Below the pieces are notes generated by a model. That model had not been told where the DNA came from and made no database searches. It was given only the letters and a program-made list of their open reading frames with translations. Source: Lepus europaeus (lineage: Eukaryota > Chordata > Mammalia > Lagomorpha > Leporidae). From it: a DNA stretch of 64,000 bases. The stretch spans positions 146,623,701-146,687,700 of the forward strand of contig NC_084827.1 of assembly GCF_033115175.1 (NCBI RefSeq), read 5' to 3'. The translations under genes were made by a program, and so were the position numbers. Of this stretch, positions 27,701-39,700 are shown piece after piece. The number at the start of each line of letters is the position of its first letter. The stretch's first letter is position 1.

Positions 27701-30700
27701 AAAGACTCTATTTGCTGGTTCACCTTTCAAATGCTTGTGCCAAGAGAGATATTTAGCCATCATCTGCTGTCTACCAGGATTCATTAGCAGGAAGCTGGAT
27801 TGGAAGCAGAGTAATGTGGGAGGAGGTGTCCCAGTGGTGGCTTAATCTGCCACACTACAAAACCCTCCCCTGCCATGTGACTTTTTAGAAATGTAGCATC
27901 ATTATTGTCAAATAACATGGATTGAAAATAGTGTTTTAAGGTAATAGGTGTAGTAAGCTATAGAGGGAGAAAATGGAGGAGACTATTCTGCGCTGTTTAA
28001 GAAATAGTTTGGTGGCTGGTGCTGTGGTGGAGTAGGCTATGCTTTTGCCTGCAGTGCTGGCATCACATATGGATGCTGGTTCGTGTCCTGGCTGCTCCTC
28101 TTCTAATCCAGCTCTCTGTTTATGGCCTGGGAAAGCAGTGGAAGATGGCTCAAGTGCTTTGGTCCCTGTACCCATGAGGGAGATCTGGAAGATGCAATTC
28201 ATTTTTGTTACCCAGCCTCCGTGATGTGCATCTTTCACTTATTTCATGAAATATTCCAAACTTGACTGCTCAGTTTTATCTAAGGCTAGGCTCTTTCAAA
28301 TATATGCAATGTCATCAAAAGACTGTAATTCTGGCATTCCAGAGCCAAGTACTGAGAAATGATTTATGATGAGATCGGCATGCTGCCAAAAGGCTGGATA
28401 AGCTTTATAACACATCTTCCACACAGTTAAGTAGCATGCATTGAACTAAAATGATAACTGAGAAACAGCTCAATATCTGGATTCTATATGACACTGTTAA
28501 TAACTGTCAGCAGGCAAAGACTGATTGCTTAGGAATTGCACGGTCCATGAATAGCATTAAAATGTACAGCAAGAACATAAATAAAATACTATGTAATTTA
28601 AGTAATGTAAATGCAAACAGGGTTTGATAACACTAAACTAGTTCATTTCAAAATTAAGCTTTGGATTAATGTACAATTTCATTTTATGCCTTAAGTCAAA
28701 AAAGATAAACCTTGAAGACTGTGTCTTTTAAAAAATTATATTTTTATAATTATAATTTATATAAATATGTTTTATATAAATATGTTTTATATAAACTATA
28801 CTTTATATTATATTTATATATATAAATAAATGACAGCAAAGGAAAAAGAATGATGTTCTGTTTGTCTCGCACATACTCTGTGTTTTGAGATGTGGATACA
28901 ACCAATGCTGTTACTGCATTAGGATTGAGTCAACTGGAGTTTATATTGTATTACATAGACTGGAAAAGAGTGGCAGTTTCTTGTTTTTCCATTGCTTTTC
29001 AGTTTATAGTTTGAAGTATGTTTTTGACTCCATGTTTAATGAAGAAAAATGAGGTCTGGCATTGTGGCATAGCCAGTAAAGCCACTGGCCTACAACCCCT
29101 TTATCTCATGCGGATGCTGTTTTGTTTCCTGCCTGACCCGCTTCCAATCCAGCTCCTACAAATGTGCCTGGGGAAGCAGTGGAGAATGACCCCGTGTTTG
29201 GGCCCCTGCCACCCACATGGGAGACCTGTGGAAGCTTCTGGCTCCTGCTTTGATCTGGCCCAGGCCTGGCCATTGGGCCATCTGGGGAGTGAACCAGTGG
29301 ATGGAAGATCTCTCTCTCTTTCTCTCTCTAACTCCCTATGTCTCTCTCTGTAACTCTGACTTAAAAAAAAAATGCTTGGAGTGGAAGGGACTCAAATTTC
29401 TACAGACTTTTTTAATAAACCTAATGAAAAAAAAGTTGCAAAATTAAATGGTTATTTCATGAATCAATTTCAGTTATAAAATTTTCATGACTGAGTAGAT
29501 TATAAAAATTGTATTTGTTTAGTTTAGATTTTAAAATAACCACAGCAGTCTTATTTCCTTTTTTTCACTGACAGTGTTTGATATTTCAGATATATTTTAA
29601 TGAAAATACTTTCTTAAGTGAAAATGTCTAGCGTTTTGAATCTGAAACTGCTCTGGCATCAGGACTTAGTTGTCTGCTGCCCCACAAAGGTTAGATGCCG
29701 CCACATTCACAGTTCCCTAGTGCTCTGAGCCAGGTGTTAGGTCCTCTGTTGGAAGACTTCGTGGCAATTTCAGGACCTTGATTCTTACCACAAGTTTAAC
29801 CATTTTCAGTTTTGTATTCAATGAAAGGGTATTCTAAAGGTCTAGGCATCTTTATTTTATCTTCCTCACAATATGGGCATCTTGTTATATTTTTTATTCT
29901 AGTAATGATAGGCAGTTTATAAAGGTGCTGTGAATCCCTTCCACATTTTCTAGTCCATTGCCTTAACCACTCGGCCACGACTACACATTCCCTTCCACAT
30001 TTTCATGAGCTGCAGATGAAAACTGAAATACTTTAGTTGGAATTCTTTTTTTTTTCAAATTTTTAATTCTCTTTTTCAACTTTTTTTTTTTTTAGATTTA
30101 TTTTATTTATTTGAAAGACAGAGTTACAGATAGAGGTAGAGACACACAAAGAGAGGTCTTCCATCTGCTGGTTCACTCCCCAAGTGGTCGCCACCGACCA
30201 GGGCTGTGCAAGGCCGAAGCTAGGAGCCAGAAGCTTCTTCCGGGTCTTCCACTTGGGTGCAGGGGACCAATTACCTGAACCATCCCCCACTGCTTTCCGA
30301 GCACATTAGCAGGGAGCTGGATGGGGAATGGAGCAGCCAGGACTCGAACCAGCACCCATATGGGATGCCAGCGCTGCAGGCCAGACTTTAACCTGCCATG
30401 CCATTACACTGGCCTCTATCTGCATTTCTTGATTTGGTAAATTTGTGATGAATTCAGTCTGGTAAATATGAGACAAATAGTCTGCCTGGGGCCTCTGACC
30501 TATTGGCTGCAAAATTCCTGCCTTAAGAATAAAGATTGTTCTTTCCAGAGGCAAGTGACTGCTAAATATCCCTGTCTTATTTTCTGAGAATGAAATCATA
30601 TTTTCATTTTAAGGGGTAAATAACTTAAAATGATGTTATTCTTTTTGCCTTTTAATGCTTACCAGGGTTTTTTTTGAAAAATTTTTTAAGGTTACTTAGT

Positions 30701-33700
30701 AACATCAAATATGTGGAGGCAGTACAGAGTAGTGTTTAAAATGAGTCCAATTGCTTGGGTTTGAATACTAGCTCACCATTTAATAGCTCTTTGTAATCTT
30801 GCATGAGTTTTGTAACCTCTGTGTGAGAGTTTCCTCATTTATAAGATGCATTTAGTTGATATATATCATGAGAATTAACGGTGGTAATATATCTGAAGTT
30901 TTGCCAAGTTAGTATGTGTTCTAAGCAGTTATTATCATCAAAGTATAAAATTGCTTTTTCATGAAGTGATATTACCAGGAAATGGTAAGATGTTTTTAAT
31001 CTCATACTCAATAAATATTGGGGAAAGGAAACAATTCCCACTCTCAATTTCTGGGAAATGTTTATGATTCTATTTAAAGAATTCTGCTTTATTAAAGCTT
31101 TTTATCCCAATTTAGTTATTTTCAAATTTAAATTCACATTCCAAAATTTAGTGGAGTTGATTCCCATTAAAATTTGGAATTCAGGGGGCCATTGCTGTGG
31201 CTCAGCGGGTTAATGCCCTGGCCTGAAGCGCCGGCATCCCATATGGGCGTTAGTTCTAATCCCGGCTGCTCCTCTTCCAATCCAGCTCTCTACTATGGCC
31301 TGGGATAGCAGTAGAGGATGGCCCAAATCCTTGTACCCGCATGGGAGACCTGGAGGAAGCTCCAGGCTCCTGGCTTCAGATCAGTGAAGCTCCGGTCATT
31401 GCAGCCAGTTGGGGAGTGAACCATCAGATGGCAGACCTCTTACTTTCTTTTTTTTTTTTTTTTTTGACAGGCAGAGTGGACAGTGAGAGAGAGAGAAAGA
31501 GAGAGACAGAGAGAAAGGTCTTCCTTTTCCGTTGGTTCACCCCCCCAATGGCCGCTGTGACCGGCGCACTGCGGCCGGTGCACCGCGCTGATCCGAAGCC
31601 AGGAGGCAGGTGCTTCTTCCTGGTCTCCCATGCGGGTGCAGGGCCCAAGCACTTGGGCCATCCTCCACTGCACTCCCAGGCCACAGCAGAGAGCTGGCCT
31701 GGAAGAGGAGCAACTGGGACAGAATCCGGTGCCCCGACCAGGACTAGAACTGTGTAACTCTGACTTTCAAATAAATAAATAAAATCTTTAAAAAAATTTG
31801 GAATTCAGTTGGTTTTTGTTTTTAATATTTATTTATTTATTTGAAAGTCAAAGTTAGAGAGAGGGAAAGACAGATAGGGGGAGGGTGGGAGGAAGGGAGG
31901 AAAGGAGAGAGAGAGAGAGAGATCTTCCATCCTCTGGTTCACTCCCCAGATGGCTGCAATGGCTAAGAACCAGAAGCTTTATCCGAGTGTCCCATATAGG
32001 TGGCAGGGGCACAAACACTTGGGCCATCTTCTGCTTTTTCCAGGCCATTTGCAGGAAGCTGGGTTAGAAGTGGGGCAGCTGGGACTTGAACCAGTGCCCA
32101 TCTGGAATTCCAGCACCGCCAGCAGAGATCTTATTTGCTACACTACAGCACTGGCCCCTGCTCTTGATTTTTCAATCAGCATTGTTTTCATGTTTTACAA
32201 TGGGAGAGAAAAATCTAATCGGAATGACCAAGGGAGAGTTACTTACTAAAATGGACAGTAGACTTTGGATAAAATAGTTAAGGTGTTTCAGCAGGAGAGC
32301 TATATGTTAGGTGATAAAATGTATACGGTGTCCAAAAAATCTGGGACCATTCAGTAGACTTACCTTCAAATAATGTATTAGTTAAATTTTCAAAATAGAG
32401 GATCAGAATATTTTTCTTCAACTTCAGATGTCTTTTTAGTTGCTTTTAATTCCTCTAAATTTGAGACAGTGCTTTCAGTTGCTAAACTGAAGAAGAGTAC
32501 AATAAATATAATATTTCTCCTTTGTTTTTAGACTTTTTAGTTATTCTGTAGTATTCTTTAAGGACCAAGACAGGTGTATATAAATGCAGAGATTTTTTAA
32601 AAAGTGATGTTTAGGGGCTGGCACTGTGGCCTAGCAGGTGAAGCCACTGCCTGCAGTTGCAGCATCCCATATGGGTGCCAGTTCAAGTCCTGGCTGCTCC
32701 ACTTCTAATCCAGCTCTCTGCTATTTCCTGGGAAGGCAGTGGAGGATGACCCAAGTCCTTGGGCCCCTGTACCCGCATGGGAGACCTGAGAAGCTCCAGG
32801 CTCCTGGCTTCGATGGGCCCGGCTCAGACCATTACGGACATTTGGAGAATGAACCAGCAGATGGAAGATTTTCTCTCTCTCTTTCTCTCTCTCAGTGTCT
32901 GCTTCTGCCTCTCTCTAACTCTGCCTTTCAAATAAATAAATAAATCTTTTTTTTAAAAAAAATGCCTTTTGGCTAGAAATCTAGAATGTCACCTTTTTAA
33001 AAAAATATTTATTTATTTGAAAGGCAAAGCATCACAGAGAGAGGGAGAGACAGAGAGAAAGATCTTCCATCTGCTGGTTCATTCCCCAGATGGCCCCAAC
33101 AGACAGGGCTGGGCCAGGCTGAAGCCAGGAGCTTTTTCTGGGTCTCTCACGTAGGTGGCAGGGGCCCAAGCACTTAGGCCATCCTCTACTGCCTTTCCCA
33201 GGCCATTAACAGGGAGCTGGATCAGAAGTGGAGCAGCCAGGACTTGAACCTGCAGCCATATGGGATGCTAGTATTGTAGGCAGCAGCTTTACTATCCCAC
33301 AACGCCAGCTCCATAAGTTACCATTTTTAAAATAATGAATGAAACTGACTTAAAATATTGGACACATGATTGCCACACAAATATGTCAAATGTGTATGAA
33401 TAATATAATAAATAGCAAAAAGTAAGTGTATAAAGCTCAATTGGAACCATGTTCTGATTTTAAGTCATTAGGCCACTTAGATATATAATGATTAAGACCA
33501 TAGATGGGGCCGGCGCAGCGCTTCACTAGGCTAATCCTCCGCCTTGCGGCGCCGGCACACCGGGTTCTAGTCCCGGTCGGGGCACCGGATTCTGTCCCGG
33601 TTGCCCCTCTTCCAGGCCAGCTCTCTGCTGTGGCCAGGGAGTGCAGTGGAGGATGGCCCAAGTGCTTGGGCCCTGCACCCCATGGGAGACCAGGAGAAGC

Positions 33701-36700
33701 ACCTGGCTCCTGCCATCGGATCAGCGCGGTGCGCTGGCCGCAGCGCGCCTACCGCGGCAGCCATTGGAGGGTGAACCAACGGCAAAAGGAAGACCTTTCT
33801 CTCTGTCTCTCTCTCTCTCTCACTGTCCACTCTCCCTGTCAAAACAAACAAACAAACAAAAGACCATAGATGGTTCAGACGAGAGTCAAGGTGCTTGCTT
33901 TGAATCTTTTTTTTTTTTTTAAAGATTTATTTATTTATTTATTTGAAAGTTGGAATTACACAGAGGAGAGACAGAGGCAGAGAGAGGTCTTCCATCCACT
34001 GGTTCACTCCCCAATTGGCCTCAACGGCGAGAGCTGCGCTGATCTGAAGCCAGGAACTTCTTCCAGGTCTCCCACGCAGGTGCAGGGGCCCAAGCACTTG
34101 GGCCATCTTCTGCTGCTTTCCCAGGCCACAGCAGAGAGCTGGATTGGAAGTGGAACAGCTGGGACTTGAACCAGTGCCCATATGGGATACCGGCACTGTA
34201 GGCAGCGGCTTTAAGCGCTATGCCACAGCACCAGCCATGCTTTGAATCTTAGCTTCACCATTTATCAGTTGTGAGGTCTTGGAAACAATTAGAGATAGGC
34301 ATGTGTTTAATAATTTAACAGTCTGTAAAATCAGTATAGGCACATGTATTTGATTTTCTTTTAAATCCTCCAAGATGCTTGTTGCCAGCCCATCAGAAAA
34401 TGGACAGGTGCTTCGCGTGATTCCATCCGCCCAGACAGGAATGACGCAAATGATTATACCACAGAGGCAGCTTGCAGACGTCAGCAGTCCTCAGGGTGAG
34501 TAATAATGGGATATGGAGGATTTGAGAATGTTTTAAAAAACAAGTATATGTTTTAGAGAATCACTTCCTAAAAATCAGTCCTGAAATTGATCTTATTAGG
34601 TAACTGTAAACTGAATAATTAGAAAAGTTACTTAGCCCAAATAAATTTCAAGTTCATTTTTCAACTCCTGTCTAGGTTAGCTATCTATTTCATTTTGGAA
34701 TTCTGTGAAGCTGGTTGGCTCCTGCTTCCTCTCAAATAACCAGTGAGCATAAAATAAATTATTCTTAATTTTAGTAACAGTAATAACAGCAGCGATAATG
34801 AGAGTATAGTGCTAATACCTAAAGCAGTTTCTTGCATTTTTATTTTCATTGATTTTTTTTAACCATGTGGTCATTTCTTTTGTTAACTGTCCTTTTTAGC
34901 CCCTTGCTTTTTTCTTTCTTGTTCCTTCAGATTCAGAAAGGAGAATCATATGCACCATTTTTTCTTTTTTTTTCTATTTGATAATTGCTATTCCTTGTTT
35001 TCCTCTCTTTTCCATCTATTTGAATCTCATCTATAACATAATAGCTACAGCTATTTTGTTGCTGTTTCATAGCAAATAGTTAAAAATAAATATTTTTACC
35101 ATAGTGTTTTGATTCATCTTGGTTAAATTGTTAAAACATAAGAAGAAAGATATCTGTTGAAGACATTTTAAACATAGTATACAGATTGAGAAAAAGTTTT
35201 ACATTGTCCTATTGTGAAACTTTTATATTTATTTTTATCATTTTTATTTCCTTGCTGTTCAATGTAAGTTCCAAAAACTTAATTACAAAGTTCCAGTAGC
35301 CATAATTTAATGGTAAACAAGTTTGTCATAGCAACTCTCAATAAAGCCTTGTAAGTTTTGTTATCTTTAGTTTCAAAGCAGTTCTTCCTTTTCATATTAC
35401 AAATACACAAGTTCTAGATAGATAAACTCAAGATCTGATTTTGCCTTGTTGTTGTTGTTCTTGTTGTTAAGATGTCCCTGAAGAGAAGTCCAGTGACAGA
35501 AACTTACCAGCTGTAAGAGTGGATGCTCCAGCAGATGATACTAGTAGTTTGATTCTTCCTCCACAAGCAACCCTCACATTGCCCAAAAAGTCAGTGGCCA
35601 GGTGAGTCAGTAGGAAAAAGGATCTCCTCTTTTGATGTCACCGTAAATGTTCACAGCTAAAGCTGGCAAACTATAGAAAAGGACAAAAATTTAGAAAATA
35701 GAAGAAACTGTGATCAAATCTCTCTCTTTTTTGAGATTTATTTTTACTCGATTTGAAATACATAATGACGGAGAGGGAGAGACAAAGATCAACCATCTGC
35801 TGGTTCATTCTCCAAATAGGCCAGTGACACTGCTGAGCCGGGCCAAGGCCAGGATCCTAGAATTCCATCCATGTTTCCCACCTGGGTAACAGCGGCCCAA
35901 GCACTTGAGTCATCATCCTCTGATTCCCAAACACATTATCAGGAAGCTGTATCAGAAGCAGAGCAGGTAGGACTTGAACCAATGCTCCCATATGGGATGC
36001 CATTGTCATAGGAGGCTGTCCAATCGACTGTCACAATGCAGGCCTCATCTTTAATTATTTTAGTGTTATCTTGGCAACAAGGAGGCAGCTATAGGAGATA
36101 TCAGTGTTAAAAATGCTAATTTTCCTCAGTGGAACTGCCTGTTATCTTTTGAAGCAATATTAAAACTTTTAACACCAACAGAGGTTTTTTGTTTTTTTGT
36201 TTTTTTTTTTTAAGATTTTATTTATTTATTTGAGAGGTAGAGTTACAGATAGTGAGAGGGAGAGACAGAGAAAGGTCTTCCTTCTGTTGGTTCACTCCCC
36301 AGATTGCTGGTTCACTCCCCAGATTGCCGAAAGGGCCGGAGCTGCGCCGATCTGAAGCCAGGAGGCAGGTGCTTCTTCCTGGTCTCCCATGCAGGTGCAG
36401 GAGCCCAAGGACTTGGGCCATCTTCCACTGTTTTCCCAAGCCACAGCAGAGAACTAGATAGGAAGTAGAGCAGCCAGGACTGGAACCAGTGCCCATATGG
36501 GATGCCAGCGCTGCAGGCGGAGGATTAACCTACTGTGCCACGGCTTTGATCCCAACACCAATAGAGTTTTTAGAATAAAATATCCAGGAGCTGGTGCTGT
36601 GGCTTAGCAGATAAAGCCACCACCTGCAATCCTGGCATCCCATATGGATTCTGATTCTAGTCTCAGCTGCTCTACTTCCAGTCCAGCTTTCTGCTAATGT

Positions 36701-39700
36701 ACCTGGGAAAGAAGCAGAGGGTGGTCCAAGTGCTTGGGCCCCGGCACCCACCTGGGAGATCCAGAAGAAGTTCCTGGTTCCTGGCTTTGGCCTGGCCAGC
36801 CCTGGGCATTGCTGCCATTTGAGGAGTGGGCCAATGAATGGAAGATCTCTCTCTGTCTCTGTTTCTCTCTCTCTCTCTCTCTCCTTCTTTCTCTCTCTGT
36901 AACTCTGTCTTTACATAACTAAATAAATCTTTAGGGTCTGGCTCTGTGGCATAGTAGGCTGAGCCTCCGCCTGCAGTTCCGGCATCCCATATGGGCTTGG
37001 TTCATGTCTGGCTGCTCCTCTTCTGATCCAGCTCCCTGCTATGGCCTGCAAAAGCAGTATGAGATGCCTCAAATGTTTAGGCCTCTGCACCCGGGTCTGG
37101 TACCTGGAGGAAGCTCCTGGCTCCCAGCTTCGGATAGACTTAGCTCCAATCGTTGCAGCCATTTGGGGAGTGAACCAGCAGATGAAAGATCTTTCTCTCT
37201 GTCTCTGCTTCTCTCTGTAGCTCTACCTCTCAAATAAATAAATTAAGTCTTTAAAAAAAACTTTTTTAAAAAAAAAATCCATTCTAGTTACTAAATATTT
37301 TAATGGTTTTGTCACATTTTTATGCCTATAATTCCTCTGTGATAAAGTAATAGATGGGGTCTGGCACTGTGTCTGACATAGCAGGTAAAGCTACCACCTG
37401 CAGTGCCAGCATCCCATATGGGTGCCAGTTTGCGTCTTGGTTGCTCCACTTCCAATCCAGCTCTCTGCTATGGCCTGGGAAAGCAGGAAGATATCCCAAG
37501 TCCTTGGGCCCCTGCACCTGTGTGGGAGACCTGGACGAAACTCCTTGCTCCTGAGTTCAGATCCGTGCAGCTCCAGCCATTATGGCCATTTGGGGAGTGA
37601 ACCAGAAATGGAAGACCTCTCTCTTTTTTAACCCTTTCTGCCTCTCTATAACTCTGCCTTTCAAATAAATAAAATGTTTAAAAAAAGAAGAAAGGTTTAG
37701 GTGGAAAATCTCTGTGTGTGTGAAAGTGTGAGACTCTCTCCTTCAAGTAATAAATAAATCTTTAAAATGTTTTAAACAACTTTTATTACAGTTTTTATTT
37801 TTGGTTTAAAATATATTGTTGGTAATTTAGGGAAATATGTGCTAGATATATATGTTTATCTTTTAATTGCTCTACAGAAGTATTTTTGAATTAAGATAAT
37901 ATTTGACATTTAATCTTAGAAATTACATAATGCTACTCTTTTTTTTTTTATAAATTTTTTTTTCTTTGACAGGTAGAGTTATAGACAGTGAGAGAGAGGC
38001 AGAGAGAAAGGTCTTCCTTCCGTTGGTTCACCCCGAAATGGCTGCTAGAGCCTGTGCTGTGCCGACCCGAAGCCAGGAGCCAGGTGCTTCTTTCTGGTCT
38101 CCCGTGTGGATGCAGGCACCCAAGCACTTGGGCCATCCTCCACTGCCCTCCTGGGCCACAGCAGAAAGCTTGACTGGAAGAGGAGCAACCGGGACTAGAA
38201 CCCGGCGCCCATATGGGATACCGACACCGCAGGCAGAGGATTAACCAAGTGAGCCACGGCGCCAGCCCCATATAATGTTACTCTTAAGTCACCTGAAAAT
38301 ATTCTTATAGTTCATTTTAAAACAAAACCTTATTTACTTATTGATTTGAAAGGCAGTTGAACAGACGAAGAGAATTGCCATCTGCTGGTTGATTTGCCCA
38401 GTTTCCCAATAGAGCTGAGATGGCTCTGGCCAAAGCCAGGAGTAGGGAATATAATCCAGGTATCCCACTTGCATGGCAGGAATTTATTTACCTGAGCCAT
38501 CACTGCTACCTCACAGGGTCTGCATTGGCAGGACACTGGATTCGGGAACCTGAGATGGGAGCAGAACCCACTTTATTTTTTAAATTTTTTTTTTTTTGAC
38601 AGGCAGAGTGGATAGTGAGAGAGAGAGAGAGACAGAGAGAAAGGTCTTCCTTTTGCCGTTGGTTCACTCTCCAATGGCCGCCGCGGTAGCGCGCTGCGGC
38701 CGGCGCACCGCGCTGTTCCGATGGCAGGAGCCAGGTGCTTCTCCTGGTCTCCCATGGGGTGCAGAGCCCAAACACTTGGGCCATCCTCCACTGCACTCCC
38801 TGGCCACAGCAGAGAGCTGGCCTGGAAGAGGGGCAACCGGGACAGGATCGGTGCCCCGACCGGGACTAGAACCCGGTGTGCCGGCGCCGCAAGGCGGAGG
38901 ATTAGCCTGTTGAGCCACGGCGCCGGCCCCCACTTTATTTTTTAAGATTTATTTATTTATTTGAGAGGCAAAGTTACAAACAGAGAGAGGGAGAGACAGA
39001 CAGAGAGGTCTTCCATTCGCTTGTTTACTCCCCAAATGGCCACAGTGGCAATGGCTGGAGCTAGGCCAATCCGAAGCCAGGAGCTTATTCCGGGTCTCTC
39101 ACATGGATGCAGGGCCCAAGCACTTGGACCATTTTCCACTGCTTTCCCAGGCCCTCAGCAGGGAGCTGGATCAGAAGTGGAGCAGCCAGGACACAAACCT
39201 GTACCCAAATGGGTTGCTGGTGCCGCAGGCAGAGGCTTAACCTACTATACCACAGCATTGGCTCCCCACTTTATTTTTTGATAAATGGAAAATAATCATA
39301 TAATGAAAATAGTACACATAAGCTTTAGGAGAGATATGAATTTTTTGTGACTATAGGTACCTGCAAGAGCAAACTCAGGCCTTCAATTTAGCAGGTAATT
39401 AAAGAAAATAATTATACCATCAGGTTACTCTATAGTTATAAGAGGATAGAGCAATTGAATGCCTTTTGTGTGTATATGTAGAGCTATATATTAAACATAT
39501 TCCTCTTCTATTCTAGAATGCTTGAAGAACCTTTTTTGGCTCCTCTTCAGCCACTTTCTTCTAATACACCTATCTGGGCCTGCCGCCTTAGGAGCTGTGA
39601 GGTGAGGTAAAAATAATCTTTATCTAGAATTACTTAACTGGTTATAACCATAATTCACCTCCAGATGCCCACCTTTGAGTATAATGAATAGACTGCATCT

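Larger units (their letters stand above)
33490..34310 (+). mobile_element. MIR SINE split by two CSINEs
   Basis: MIR sequence begins attaagaccatagatgg (33491-33507). It resumes as ttcagacgagagtcaaggtgc (after 33873) and again as tagcttcaccatttatcagt (34251 on). Removing the CSINEs at 33508-33859 and 33909-34237 with one copy of each target repeat restores a collinear MIR. Confidence 0.7.

Noticed and set aside
28197-28734. Processed pseudogene of a named gene
   Set aside because: No coding similarity, A tail or flanking duplication could be identified, so no parent gene is claimed.
32320-32420. The phrase tgtccaaaaaatctgggacc as a mariner-like end
   Set aside because: Too short and without a matching inverted end or TA duplication that I can find.
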